Shown here: positions 1-11,562 of the stretch, piece by piece
How the letters are laid out: every line of letters starts with the position of its first letter
Position numbering within the stretch: position 1 is the first letter of the stretch
Notes under the pieces: model-generated
Database searches by the model: none
What the model saw: the letters and a program-made list of their open reading frames with translations, nothing else
Told to the model about the DNA's origin: nothing
NCBI GenBank assembly: GCA_027924585.1
Contig: BSBM01000764.1
Span: forward strand, 1,940,001-2,004,000
DNA from: Larix kaempferi
Taxonomy: Eukaryota > Streptophyta > Pinopsida > Pinales > Pinaceae
Reading direction: 5' to 3'
DNA: 64,000 nt
Program-made: the position numbers and the translations under genes

Positions 1-1214
1 ATTAGAACTTGTCCATCCACAAATGAAACCCTCACACCTTTTGTATCCAATGCAGATATGGAGAGTAGGTTTTTCTTGAGCCCAGGTACATAAAGAACTT
101 CTTTCATCTTTAAAGACATTCCATAATTTAGGTTGTAGGAGGATTCACCACTTCCTTTGATGGGGTATTGATAGTCAACCCCAAGTTTCACTTTATGGGG
201 TGATTCATGTTTAGATAGATTTACAAAAGATTCTTTAAACCCAATCATGTGTTTGGAAGCCCCACTATCAATAAGCCAATCATTACATCCATGAGAAATA
301 GTACCTGTGAGAGAAGAGATTAGAACATACTCTTCTTCACTTGATGAGTCATCATCATCACTTTCTACTCTAGCCTTCTTCTTTGGAGGTTCATCATCCT
401 CGATAGCATGAGCATGATATCTCTTCTTGTTGTTGTTCTTCTTCTTGTTGAAGTTGTTGTTTTTCTTCTTGGCACAATCTACAGCAAAGTGTCCCTTCTC
501 AATGCATGTGAAGCACCTGAGATCTTTCTTCTCTCTAGGGTGATGGTGGTGTGAAGATTTCTTGTTATAAGATGGCTCTCTCTTAGGCTTGCTCCTTTTA
601 GTGTGAGTTGCGAGAGCTTGGTCTTCACTTCCCATATTTTCTTGTCGTGCTACAAGCCTTGCTTCTTATTGAGAGCATTCCTCCCACAGTCTACTGAAAG
701 AGATCAATTTCTTTCTTGCACAGATTCCTTGAATAAAAGAGTCCCATGACCTAGGTAGGCCATTTAGAGTGGACATAACAACTTCACCATTGTCCACTAC
801 TTCATCCACAGCTTCAAGTTGTTCCTTGATCTGATAGACCTTGGAGAAGTAAGATTGAATGGTCTCTCCATTCAATAGCTTGACCCCTTTCAATTGATTC
901 CGCAGAGTCATCTTCTGATTTATGTTCTTCCCTTCAAATAACTTGGTCAGGGAATCAAACATCTCCTTGGGTGTCTTCAGAGATGACACATGTGGTATGA
1001 GATGGTCTTTGATAGAATCAGCAATGATTCTCTTTTCCTTGACCAAGTTCTCCTTATGCAATTCTTTAGCTTCTTCATCCTCTGGGATGGGGACTTCAAA
1101 ACTGATATATGTATCCAATTCATTTTCTTCCAAGATTAACCCAATCCTATACTTCCAGGCTCGGAAGTTATCAACCCCTTCAAGCTTATCCTCAAGCTTG
1201 GTGTGGTGAGACAT
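1..1214 (-). pseudogene. Copia gag-pol, N-terminal part (partial)
   Basis: The protein starts at the ATG at 1214 (MSHHTKLEDKLEG). Residues 1-182 match the UBN2/copia gag fold (DNFRAWKYRIGLILEE, then LNGLPRSWDSF). A CX2CX4HX4C zinc knuckle (CFTCIEKGHFAVDC) is encoded near 475-515, for binding the element's RNA. The aspartic protease site WLIDSGASKHMIG is encoded near 240-285, with the catalytic DSG intact. A TAA stop at 666-668 interrupts the frame once, after CSQ; otherwise it stays open to the window edge. Gag would form the particle and protease would cleave the polyprotein. Integrase and RT are presumed to lie beyond the edge. Family assignment is secure; activity is doubtful because of the stop. 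Confidence 0.92.
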
Positions 1215-1776
1215 CTTTAAAGAGTACTTTAAATGGAAATAGAAGATATTTAGATCTTACCATTTGATTTGCTGAAAACTGGATCTCGTCCCGGATTAGG
1301 GTTTGTTAGAGAAACCCTAAAAATTCAAAATGTGAATTTCAACTTTCTGAAAGGATATAAAGATGCGCCTTGATGAGATGATCAACTTGGTATACTCAGA
1401 ATTTGAGTTCTGCAAAGTTTCACCCTTCAGAAATTCCTTTTAGTCTTCCTGGATTCACTGAGGAGGACCCTGAATTAGGGTTTGAGTTTCCCGGAGATTT
1501 ACCCAGCCAAAAATCTCGATCCAAAGCTCTAAACTTTGATTTTTCCAAGGAGATTCCAGTTGTGTCTTCAGATTTCAGAAGTGGCTATTTTTTAGGAACC
1601 CTAATTTTTAGGGCTAAAACTAAAAGTACTCAGAATTGAATTCTGATGGGACAGATAGATTCACCTTGCTGAGGAGAGTCAATCTATCATATTACTTTTC
1701 CAAAATCTGTGGAGAGAAACCCAATAAACGAGAAACCCTAGTTTTTGTCACTGCACAATGTCTTCTTCTCAAGTTA
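1215..1776 (-). other. Copia untranslated leader
   Basis: Sequence between the primer binding site and the gag ATG. It is AT-rich with no conserved coding frame; the short plus-strand ORF here shows no recognisable domain. Packaging and dimerisation signals would be expected here but none can be identified by eye. Confidence 0.6.
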
Positions 1777-1788
1777 GCTCTGATGCCA
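1777..1788 (-). other. Primer binding site, initiator Met tRNA type
   Basis: On the minus strand the 12 bases read TGGCATCAGAGC, one mismatch from the TGGTATCAGAGC complementary to the 3' end of plant initiator Met tRNA used by many copia elements. It abuts the CA end of the LTR directly. Confidence 0.88.
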
Positions 1789-2361
1789 TGTTAATTTTTT
1801 AGCATTAATTCAATATACTCTAGGATCTTTGCTAAGAGAATAACATGTACAGTATATCAATGCATATCAATCATCACAAGATGCAAAACATAAGAGACAA
1901 AAGACACACAGAGTTTCCATGGGAAAAACCCTAAGGTGAAAAACCCCACAACTTCCTTAGAGATAGATAAAGCAATAGTACAACCAAAGTACAACCCAAG
2001 TACAAGAGATAGACTCATCCTAGCAGTTGGTCCTCCTCCTCACATGTGTGCCACTTTCCGAGTGATGTAGAGTGAGATAATGAGATGATCAAATAGAGAT
2101 CTACCGATCTCTATTTATACTTGTCTGACCTACCTAATAAACTAGTGGGGCCGACTTGTCTTCTTTGGTCTAATAACCCCTAGTTACTTTAATCTGGGCC
2201 GACCCCTTACACGGTGGTCTAATAACCCATCGGCAAGTTAACACACTTGCAACACTTGTCAATACAAATGACGACACTTCGTATAGAGGAATAATACATC
2301 TCTATAGGAGTACAATAAACATATATATGAAATACATTCCGAAGTTACATATACATCAACA
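1789..2361 (-). repeat. Copia 5' LTR
   Basis: 573-bp LTR. On the minus strand it begins TGTTGATGTATATG at 2361 and ends in ...TTAACA at 1789, next to the primer binding site. U3 runs from 2361 to about the TATA box at 2119-2111; R and U5 follow to 1789. The 3' copy is outside the window, so no LTR divergence can be given. Confidence 0.87.
2111..2119 (-). promoter_or_regulatory. TATA box of copia LTR
   Basis: Minus strand reads TATAAATAG, a canonical plant TATA box inside the LTR, about 240 bp from its 5' edge. It is the likely start-site selector for the element's genomic RNA. Confidence 0.7.
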
Positions 2362-4805
2362 CTATCCTCCCTGCGAGGTAGCAAAGAACCTCGTAGACCA
2401 GGTGCTTGATCCATTGGGTGACTCTTGTTAGAGGAAATTTTTTCCCGATAGACCACTTTGGAGGGTTCTCCTGAAAATATTCATGGAAAAACTTATGGGG
2501 AAACAGTTGTGCGGTGCTTCCTGTGGCGACCTGAACCCCAACTATATGCTCTTTCCCACTGCAGACTGGAAACTTCTTGAAATCAGGAACAAAAAAGAAA
2601 CTGTATATTCTGAAAAAAAATTGGAAATTGCTGTAAGTTGAAATTCGCTACTGAAATTGGAAATGTCGAAACTTGAGGCTTATTTATGTACAGCCTACTC
2701 TATTCGAGAGGCTACGGCTCTAAGTAATGCAGAAGTGCCAGTGCAACCAGTCTAGGAGATGATATCCCTGGCGGGTCTTCTCATCCTGCTCGACTGACTG
2801 TAGAAAAATGAGGGCCCATGGACTGGGGTAACGACGACGGACGAGGACCCTTCGAGTGAAACTAGAACTTTGGCCCTTGCTACAGAAGTCTTCCATATAT
2901 TCTGCTACCGGATCATAAAAAATATGGTATGCTTCTCCTGTCTCTCACACCACAACAGTCATTTTTTCAGAAGAACCACCTAGATGCCGTTTAGCTTCCC
3001 CGAAGCTCGTGTCTGGCCCTGGGGCCATGTACTTCTAACCAACTTCCATCAAAACCTGAAACCCATGCGGTTTGAAACCCCCGCATGACTAGGTACAACT
3101 GAAAATATCAACTCCGGACAACTTTCTTCCTGGGACGCTCATGATTCCTGGGTTGAAAACCCAGTTTTGCTCTGTAACCCCAGGAGAAAATCCATCTTGT
3201 CCCTTGAAAAGTTCTGGCATGGGCCATTCACCCTGAAAATCGGACTCTGATCTTGTAAAACCTGCATGAACATCAACCCACTCAGATTGGTCTCCTTCAA
3301 ACACCTCGATCATTTGGTCGGTCGTCCAGAGATATTGGCCAAGCCCGAATACTTCTTCAAAGAGTCTATGATCATCTTCGGTCCAGGAGATGGATTTTGT
3401 ATAAGAATCATGCAGGCCACCTTGGTCATCCCTTAGTGTCTCAGCTATCCGGTCGACTTGTTGTGAATACGCGCTAGATTCTAGAATTTCTTCCAGTCTC
3501 ACATATTATTCCTCTTCATCTGTTCATGAGGAAAATCTTTCCCGTTGGGGGTCTTGAGGGGCCTCTTGATCGCCATCCTCTTCTTCTCTCATCATATGGG
3601 AGTGTAGCTTTCCCTTTAGAACCTTGAGGGCCTCTTCATCCATTCTCTTGAAAAATCTCATGAAGTTTTCCAAACGGTCCCCTTCATAGTCGTCATATTT
3701 AGGTGGACTGAGCACCTCACGGGGGCCTTCAGAAACAAAAATTTCAGCAGGTTGGTTGGAGTTTATATAGAATAGACAAGATTCACCCCCTTCTGGAACT
3801 TCACTGAGCTGATCATGCTTCTACTCCTTATGGTGAGTACTAGGGCATGAAGCAGGCTCCCTTGGTTCATGTATCTTTTCAAATCTTGTTTCTTCTTCAA
3901 TCCTCTCCTCGTCACCTTGTTTTGATAGCTTTCCGGACATCCTGAGGTTTTCTTCCACCTCCACTGCATCAATAAACATATGTTGTATATTAGAAGACCT
4001 TCTCTGCAAAAGATGAAGCGCTAAATCAAGAAGAAAAACCGTCGCATAGTGTAACTTTGCAGCATTCTCTAAGGGTTGGATTTCCTTCGGCATATTATAA
4101 TAGAAACTGGAAAACCTCTTGTTGAAGTAGGACAGAGTTTCTTCCTTTCACCTCTTTATGGAATGGAATTCTGAAAGAACATGATCCCACAACCTTCTCC
4201 TTCCCTAGAACTCTAGGAAAACCTTAGACAAGGCTCCCAATGTATCAATAGACTCAGGCTGCAAATTTCTGAACCATCTCTTGACATTTCCTTGGAGGGA
4301 TTTTGCAAAAGACCTCATATAGACATCTTCATGTTCTATTTCAAAAAGATCTAAGAAATGTTCAAAGACCTAAAGATGCTTTTCTGCAGTGAGGATCTCA
4401 GATTCTCCATCGAAAACAGGGAGGTGTTTATAGTAGCCTAGAGGGAAATCATGAAGGACGGGGGGTAGCCTTAGGGGGATGTATCTTAGCTGGGCTCTTG
4501 GAAGGAAAAGGAGTAGCTGTAGGGCGGGTATCTTTGGTCTTTCTCTCAAATAATTCATGAGGGTGGTTATGGTTTGTACAGGGTTCAAATGGAAGGACGG
4601 GATCAAACCTAGGAGTAAAAGGAGAACGTACACTTTCAAATTCTAGCGAGGGATATACAAAAGAGGCTCTCTCATGACGTAGAGCTCTCCGGTGAGACAA
4701 GAATTTTTTGATATATATACATAAAGGTAAAAGGATGCTGACACAGAAGAATAGGGCTTCTTCGAATATATCAATACTTTGATACCTGGAACTCAATTCT
4801 TCCAT
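2362..4805 (-). pseudogene. Degraded Ty3/gypsy gag
   Basis: The frame opens at an ATG at 4805. The segment around 4455-4370 encodes PLGYYKHLPVFDGE and TAEKHL, and the segment 4370-4200 encodes FEIEHEDVYMRSFAKSLQG followed by VKRWFRNL. This is the order and spacing of the Retrotrans_gag capsid domain of plant gypsy elements. The piece at 4093-3821 (LHYATVFLLDLALHLLQRRS, then MFIDAVEVEENLR) is the conserved gag C-terminal part. Stops and frameshifts occur at about 4370, 4140, 3820, 3520 and beyond. From about 3500 to 2362 the translation is acidic and no longer matches a named domain. The copia insertion at 2361 cuts the element, so protease and pol are not visible. Confidence 0.8.
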
Positions 4806-4975
4806 GTCAGAGGCGGTTGGGCTCGTTCTCTAGTGGAGTCTACAGATTAAAATTTAAATGGATGAGTGGAGTTTCCAGGTGGATGATATGCAACTCTTCT
4901 AGTTCCTTATTGTTGTCCCTCATCAACAATCAGATCTGAACTTTGTTTTTTTACCCAGGACGGTAAAAGAATCCT

Positions 4976-4993
4976 TCCCCGACAACGACGTCA
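4976..4993 (-). other. Degraded primer binding site of the gypsy element
   Basis: Minus strand reads TGACGTCGTTGTCGGGGA, a mutated form of the TGGCGCCGTTGCCGGGGA primer site (Asp-tRNA type) common in plant gypsy elements. It lies three bases inside the LTR edge and upstream of the gag ATG at 4805. Confidence 0.75.
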
Positions 4994-4996
4994 ATT

Positions 4997-5970
4997 TGTT
5001 AACACCCAAATCGTACCCCTTGAGTTGCAGGAGAGAGAAAGTCGGGGTAACCACTAACCAATATTTAGCTTGTGCTACTTAACCAACACAAGCAAAGAGG
5101 GATCTCTCTACAAATTAATGAAAGACTGGAAACATTCAAAGGCGTCAACAGTGAGCTCATAGACCAGCCTCTCTCACTCGAAAATTATTGAATTAAATTA
5201 TTAACAGAAGGTCATATTTCTGATGAGATAAGCTATGCGGAAAGTGTTGGAGGGATAATCACAAGGAAAAAACAATTGGGCGATGGAGTCAAGATATTAC
5301 ACATAAACCAGATAACAGTGCCATAGTACAAACTACCCTAACAGAGGCAAGGTAGCCACTCACTTGCCGTCGTAAATATATTTTCTGGTGATAAAAGAAG
5401 AAGATAAGAATAGTCCATTGATATGAGCACCTAATAAGGGTGAATTCAATATCAACTTTAGTAGAAATATTTTGTGGACATTTGAGATAATAGCCGGAGT
5501 GAGTTTCCAATAATTCCAAACTATTATACACTGATCTCAGACATGAAATGAAAAAACATAATGTAAAGGCATTACAAGAAGCACATGCACATAGGGAAAA
5601 AGGAGAAAATTGACTACAAGTTAAAATGACACAAGAATCTCTGCAAAACAGTCTACCATAGACACTGCACATTATATTTCTATGAAATTCTCAAAACCAG
5701 GCTCGCCCATCAGGCCTTAGCCAAATGATTTTTCAACCCTTAATTATTCTATTCCATTGCTTTTATAGGCTCTCGGCCTTGAATTAGTCCATAGGGATTA
5801 AAAAAAATATATGTTTCCACCTTGACAGCCCTAAACTCAGAATATTATATACGTGTCATGTTCAAAATAGACTTATTTAGATAGGAAACAAAACATTATG
5901 AGAAGGGTGCCACCTTACTCCAAATTCCTCAACTGACCTTGTGAATCGAAGAAATATTCTATCTTTAGAG
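4997..5970 (-). repeat. Gypsy 5' LTR, inner part (outer edge unresolved)
   Basis: The inner LTR edge is TGTTAACACCC at 4997 on the plus strand, next to the primer site. A TATA box at 5761-5767 on the minus strand shows that about 760 bp of R and U5 lie to its left and that U3 lies to its right. The outer edge is not determined; a TAACA at about 6826 is one candidate, but the second LTR is outside the window. Confidence 0.55.
5761..5767 (-). promoter_or_regulatory. TATA box of gypsy LTR
   Basis: Minus strand reads CCTATAAAAGC around these positions, a canonical TATA box in the orientation expected for the gypsy element whose gag starts at 4805. Confidence 0.6.
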
Positions 5971-8331
5971 AACTGTTAGTCTGATATTCTTCAGCAGGGG
6001 GCGAAGGTGTCATTTCCTCAGCAGGGAGCACGAGTTCCTGGATTATCTCCTTATCTTACTAGACGTCTTCATTTTCCCCAGGAATCTTCTCTTTTCCTCG
6101 ACGTTGAAATCCTTTGCGCACCTGTCACCCTTCGGTTTCCTCCTCATCACTGCCGGAGCTGGATTCCACGTGGTCGAACATCATAGGAGACAAAAGAACA
6201 GGTTCTTCCTCCACCTCATACCACGCTTGTTCGGGCATGAAAACCACCTCAGCTTCCTGTTCTTTCTCCATGATCCAATCCTAACTGAAAGATGCCCCAA
6301 ACTACCAGGTATACCATCCTCTCTATATACCGATCTCGTACAGTGGATGAAAAACCATATCCATAACTGTCGTGATGATGACAGCAGCTACTTGTGGCCA
6401 TAATCACTGTGATAACCTCATTGGACCCTTTAATCAATTAACAATGATGCCCCAGGTCTAAGCTGACCTAAAACATGCTTGGGAAAAGCCTCGAGATAGA
6501 CGGGGGAGCAAATGACGATGCTGAGGTGGCCCCTATCACATCAGCAATCCTTTGGAAAACTATAGAGATGCCTTTACACTGCCTACCCACCAGGTATTGC
6601 CTACATCACACAACTTCCCATCATTTCTCCCCCGTATGCTGAATGACGCGGGTCACATCACCCTTGTAGCTCCTCAGGCTACCACACAAATGAATTTCCT
6701 CCTGCCCACACCTCTATCTCCTGCCGATCCGACCCTTTCATATTTACCAACACTATTACTAAAAGCACTTGGCCAATACAAGATGATGAAAGGCGACATG
6801 GTAACCAGCCCAGCTAGCTGTTAACAGAAAACCCAAAATTGATCACCATAGATGCTCTCCTAACCGACTGCCTCCACTAACCTTTAGGATGTTTATAATT
6901 CCTTGAGAACTTCACCCTCGCACCGGTATGGCTGCGGTCGATTTCTTCCCCACTTGATTGTCTCAATCCTCTCCCCTCATCTGGAGCCGAGGCCTGAAGT
7001 CACTAGTACCAAAGGAATCTTTCATCTGTGGGTGAATACCTTTCGTGAGAAACTTTCCCATACTGAGGCTTCGTATTCCCCCCCACTCGACTTCGGATGG
7101 ACCAACATCTATTTCGAACGATCAATGAGACAGGGGAGCTATCCTCAATGTTGAGGTCAGGCCCCAAGACGGGCGTTTAAAGAGGTCCACCAACCTTCAA
7201 ACGGACTTTGACAGAACAGGGCGACAACTGAAAACTTTGGAGAGACTCCCAGGCTCCAGAAGTTGGGGTTTCAAGAGATAACTACAACATAGACCAGTCT
7301 GATCTTGGTCAAACACCATACAGGGCCTCCGGAATGCTTTGTGTCCGGATGCGGCTGTAGGACCTTTATTCTTCTACTGGTTTTTGGGCGACCAACAACT
7401 GAATTTCTATGCCAGGATGAAAACCCTACCTCAAAGAACACCCTTCAACCTTGAATCCTGCTGGAGACTGGCTCCTCATCGACCTTCCTATTTGAAAGAA
7501 TATGTCACCTTTTTAGATCTACTTGCAACAAGAAACCCCTGACCTAGACAAAACCTGGGAAAATAAAAATGTCAACTTTACCCCTCGACAGCTATGTATA
7601 TAAATCTCATTTACTTATCCTCCGGGCTTATCCGTTAGCTTCCTGTCAACCTCAGTCGTTGATCTCTTAGGTGTTGCTCTCTTCCATCATATCTAATCTC
7701 CTCTTTAACCACTGATTTGACAACCTTTAGCTACCAGCTGTTAGATCCCTCCACGTGTCTCAATCACCATCGTCTACCTTTGAGCATCGTACTTTAATTG
7801 GAGTGTTGTCGCATTCCCTAAAATGGTTTTGCTTTACCGCTCACCCTCTAGTGACAAACTATGGTGATGAAACCTGGAAAATGGTTTTTCCCATCGTGAC
7901 CACCTTCCCATCTATCTAGCATGCATCTTTCCGATGCAACGATCATCAAGGATCATTGATCTTATCAAGGGGAAATCTTAACCGTTTACCTCGTCACATT
8001 GCACTTACCTTTGTAGGTCCATCAATCTAGACCGTAGGCTACTACTCTTCCTCCCCGAGCCATCCACGTGGCTAGAGATCTACTTTTATGCTCTGGGGGT
8101 ATCGCATGTTTATTAAAATGATACCACTTACCAACTATCATCCTCGCGACGTCTCCTCCTGCTGCCATCTGACCGGGGTATCCATCATCGCCACCACTCC
8201 TATGACTATTCCCCACGCACCTTAGTTACGCAACCATCAATATGGGTCGTAGATCTCAGTCCTGTGCCATCCAATGGTGGAAAACTGTGCGATGGCTAGC
8301 CTTAGAAATATTTACTTTCGAACTATAGTAT
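5971..8331. other. No recognisable gene; pyrimidine-rich intergenic sequence
   Basis: Short ORFs on both strands (for example 6104-6403, 6552-6824, 6903-7154, 7339-7542 on plus) show no recognised motif, no shared frame and no codon-like conservation. A TATATAAAT at about 7592-7600 on the plus strand could be an LTR promoter. Part of the stretch is probably U3 of the LTR at 4997; the rest is unidentified. Confidence 0.4.
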
Positions 8332-8505
8332 TTAGTTCTCCCTTGTCCATTTTGATCGATTTTAATGTCTTCTTTCCCATTATCTGCCCTTGCTTAGCAT
8401 ATTTAACACCCGCACCTCTAGTTCTCCCTTATCCATTTTGATCGATTTTAATGTCTTCTTTCCCATTATCTGCCCATGCTTAGCATATTTAACACCCCCA
8501 CCTCT
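8332..8505. repeat. 86-bp tandem duplication (two copies)
   Basis: Two almost identical copies with a period of 86 bp. The motif AGTTCTCCCTTGTCC begins at 8334 and, with one change, again at 8420. The copies differ at a few bases only, so the duplication is recent relative to the surrounding sequence. Confidence 0.85.
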
Positions 8506-8584
8506 ATTTATCCCATGTCTTTAGCACCTGGCTGTGGAAAACAAAGGAAACCCTTGATCTTTTCAACAACTCTTGAGACATCCT

Positions 8585-9067
8585 TCATTTCACCTCCATA
8601 GCTACACTGTAAAATCCAGGTGCTAACAGATGGAATGATGCAAAAGCTTCCCCCTTGCTGTCCAAAAGAAATCTTGTCGCAACGTCCGCATGTTGCAGGA
8701 TCCATCCAATTACTTCTGAGCATGGGAAGAGCTCTGGACGTGTGGTTGGTTTGGAAATGCAAGAAGCTCTGATGTTCCGGTATAGATATTCTTCCTCAAG
8801 AAGTGGCTCGAGGATGTCTTGGTCTCTTATCATACGATATACATCTCCCCATTTAACTTTTGGAGGAACGCTTGTACTGCATTTGGTGTCCTCGAACGAA
8901 GTTTCCATCCTTGCGTTAGCGTCAACTGATTCTGGGAAGGTTTCCTTTGACTTTCTCTTGCTAGCTTTAATCATTTTGAAAATCCTGTTCAATAAATGAA
9001 CATAGGTAGATATAAGAAAAATATAATGCAAAGTCAACAACCTAAAATAGAATTCTACACATGACAT
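8585..9067 (-). CDS. Unassigned 160-aa ORF, possible extra retrotransposon ORF
   Basis: I do not recognise the family. The first 31 residues (from the ATG at 9067) are hydrophobic and may be intron or leader; a second Met at about 8974 (MIKASKRKSKETF) gives a basic, soluble-looking start. The remainder contains WGDVYRMIRDQDILEPLLEE and EVIGWILQHADVATRFLLDS, which look like globular coding sequence. A TATA-like CTATTTATA lies upstream at 9796-9804. The frame is open to 8585, after which the sequence is noncoding. Its position beside other decayed elements suggests an accessory retrotransposon ORF, but a captured gene fragment is equally possible. Confidence 0.4.
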   Translation of the reverse strand: MSCVEFYFRLLTLHYIFLISTYVHLLNRIFKMIKASKRKSKETFPESVDANARMETSFEDTKCSTSVPPKVKWGDVYRMIRDQDILEPLLEEEYLYRNIRASCISKPTTRPELFPCSEVIGWILQHADVATRFLLDSKGEAFASFHLLAPGFYSVAMEVK

Positions 9068-9959
9068 TAAGGCTCAAATACCAACCCAACCCTTCTAACC
9101 CTGTTTGTCTACCATCAAATTGTAATTTTCAACTTGTTATGGCTCTTTTCACTTTCACTTTCAGATTAAAACATTTATTTCACATGTTTTTGAATAATCC
9201 AACATATTCCACTTTCATATTGTTATTCCTGGAAACCACGCAACTACGAAATATAAGAGTAACACATTCTCAAAATAACAATATGTGTCAATAGCGTAAA
9301 AACAACATGTAGCTGGATAGAAACACAAACGTAGATGGGACTGGCTTTAAAACCACAGCGCTAATGACTCCTAAAATAGGACAGAGGTGTGTCGCAGACC
9401 TTTCTAACAATTTGTGTGATAGATGATTGCGGCCCAGGCGACTACGAACTTCTATGAAACTAGGTTTAGATGTGTTTAGCCGAATAGGAGCATGGTTCGG
9501 TCTCGGCTGTAATGACATTTAAAAAAAAACAAAGAAAAATTGGAGTCGGAATGGCTTGGATAATCAAATAGAACTATGACTACGGTGTTTATCTCAAAAG
9601 ACAAAGAAATAACCATTACAAATCAGGATAAGAGGGTTGATGGGTACCAACCTGATTTGTTCTGATCATAAATGAGGATAGTGACGTTGCTTGCACAAGC
9701 TGGTATGCCTGGAGTAAGTGTTCGTAATCTCAAAATGGAAACGGAAACAAGTCTTAAACCAATAGAAACAATGAAAAATCAATGGGGTTCAAACCCTATT
9801 TATAGAAATTTGACGTGTGCGAGCCATTAATAGGGTCGTTGTAAGAAATTAAATGGGGTTAATGGGCGTACGAATGAGGTCAAATCGGCACCTTTGGCAT
9901 TTAAGTATGACCGCGAAAACCGGAAAAACTTGGCCAACTCTTCAGACCATTACGGAAAA
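9068..9959. other. Unassigned AT-rich region upstream of the 8585-9067 ORF
   Basis: No coding domain is seen. The segment contains a CTATTTATAG at 9796-9805 that reads as a TATA box on either strand. The arrangement (TATA, long leader, ORF on the minus strand) resembles that around the antisense gene at 20.8-22.8 kb, but the sequences are not obviously related. Confidence 0.35.
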
Positions 9960-10290
9960 ATTATTCGGGTTCTTCCACTGTTGCAAGAGAGCTATCAGAG
10001 TTTTTTCACAAAAGAAAAGCGTGAGCATTGTGAATCATACGACTTAGTTGGGTTTATTCAGCATTGCAGAAAAGTTACTTGAGTTCTTCCGCTGTTGCAG
10101 AAGGCTTGGCGAGTTCTTCCGCACAAGTTTGACTTATTCATCCTTTTCGTTGTTGCGACGTATTTGCATGAGTTATCCCACCATTGCGGAGAAACTTGGT
10201 GAGTTCTTCCGCCGATGCTTGATTTACCCTTTTTTTCCCGGCGTTTCGGCAAAGTTAGCTTAAATCTTCCGCTGTTGCGGCTCAAAATCC
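9960..10290. repeat. Degenerate short repeats around GAGTTCTTCCGC
   Basis: The motif GTTCTTCC followed by CGCTGTTGC or a variant occurs near 9971, 10081, 10111, 10201 and 10268, often preceded by AACTTGG or GCTTGG. The units are about 30-35 bp where adjacent and are separated by diverged spacers, so this is an old, eroded minisatellite. On the minus strand it encodes recurring GRT-H/R-Q peptides, an artefact of the repeat. Confidence 0.55.
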
Positions 10291-10443
10291 CGAGTTTTAC
10301 TTAGGCAAAAATAGTGAAAATAAACTCAAAGGAAGCAAGTGAAAGACCTTTCGCTAGAAAAACTAAGTAAGAAAAGGCTCTGATGGCTTTAGACTTCTAG
10401 GAAAAATTTCTCTTAAAAGTAGCGGTCCCAAAACTTACAAAAT

Positions 10444-10494
10444 TTTTGGGGGGAATGTTGCAGCAACAACAATTGGCGATTCGCTGGCGAACAT
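10444..10494 (+). other. Polypurine tract, LTR-end remnant and primer-site-like junction
   Basis: TTTTTGGGGGGAA (a polypurine-tract-like run) is followed by TGTTGCAGCAACA, which looks like an LTR start fused to an LTR end, and then by TTGGCGATTCGCTGGCGAA, similar to the TGGCGACTC(T/C)GCTGGGGA primer sites of Tat-like elements. Either an LTR collapsed to its two termini or this is simply the end of a 5' LTR whose upstream part is not recognised. Confidence 0.35.
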
Positions 10495-11562
10495 AGATCT
10501 CTGAAACAAACTCATCACATGGTCAGGAAACTTACAAAGTGTTGGTTACATATGTGACAGAATGTCTTCATAGTTCAGCTTCTGAGAATGTAGTGATCAC
10601 TCTTATCATAATGGTGATGAGGGAAAAGGTAACTTTGACTCAACCTTCCTTCCAACTCTCTAAGGGCCAAAATGTGAGGTTTATTTTAGAATTTTGCATT
10701 TCAAAAGCTTACCGTTACAAGACTCCATAGGATCATAACAATATCTCATAGACATATTCGTTTGTTCCTCATTCCCATGCTATTTTGCATCCTTTTGGAT
10801 GTTTTTTTTTTAATTTACAACTTTTGTTGTTTGACTCTTCCAGAAATGAATTCCTTCAACTTTGAATGATTGATATAAGTTCTTCAATCCATAATGTCCT
10901 TTCTTGTGAGCGAAAGATTCGTTTATTTCTATGCTTCCCGGACAGCGAAGAACTTTGCTGGGCTGGTTTATTTGAACAACTCCCTTGATTCGAAAGTTTA
11001 CTTTCTTTTCTCGGCCATGCTTTAATTGAGGCGAGAATTTCTGGAAACCAGACTCTTTGATATAAGCCTTTTGGCTTCTATTTACAGCATGGGATCATTT
11101 TAAATACCATACATCTGTGAGATATGCTTCATTTCCATGGGTCTGCCATAGTGAACTTTTTGAGGCAGTCATTAATGTTCGAGTGAATGGGGCCCTAAAA
11201 TAGTCAGAAGGGAATATTGAATCTTAGTTATTTGACAGGGGTTACATTTACCAAACAGAAAAAGAATCTCTGCATTCCTGGAAACCATTTAGTGAAGACA
11301 AAGTTACACATATATTTTCTTTTATCAATGAGCTTCTTCATGACCATTTTTTGAGTTTTACCTACGATCTCATCTCTCAGCTACACCAAAATTGAGCTTA
11401 TCTTTATTTGAACAAAGAGCTCAAACAAAAGGTGAAAGAAAACAAAAAGAAATAAATCAAGCTAACTAGAAACTAAAAGGTGATCATAAGCAAAAAATGA
11501 AACAAAATCAAATCAGGAAAGGAAAACAGTGTTTTATTTATGTACAAAAACTCACCTAGGGC
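10495..11562 (-). other. 3' untranslated region of element E1
   Basis: This follows the integrase stop codon of E1 on the minus strand. A degenerate frame near 11030-10830 (IKGVVQINQPSKVLRCPGS and neighbouring residues) hints at a decayed extra ORF, but no family is recognised. No polypurine tract or 3' LTR matching 30784-31737 was found before the junction at about 10486, so the 3' end of E1 appears to be lost. Confidence 0.4.

Larger units (their letters stand above)
1..2361 (-). mobile_element. Ty1/copia element, 5' portion (LTR to protease)
   Basis: Read on the minus strand this is a copia-type LTR retrotransposon: LTR (2361 to 1789), primer binding site (1788-1777), untranslated leader, then gag and protease running off the window. 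The LTR ends are TGTTGA and TTAACA. The reading frame carries one stop only, so the copy looks young. It sits inside the gag region of an older gypsy element at 2362-4805; the 5-bp target duplication (candidate CTATC at 2362-2366) cannot be confirmed because the other end lies outside the window. Confidence 0.9.

Noticed and set aside
5289-5672. 127-codon minus-strand ORF rich in Cys and Phe
   Set aside because: It lies in the R-U5 part of the gypsy LTR beginning at 4997; no recognisable domain and biased composition.
6104-7542. Series of plus-strand ORFs suggesting a multi-exon gene
   Set aside because: The ORFs do not share frame or splice-site pattern and contain no recognised motif; chance open frames in pyrimidine-rich DNA are more likely.
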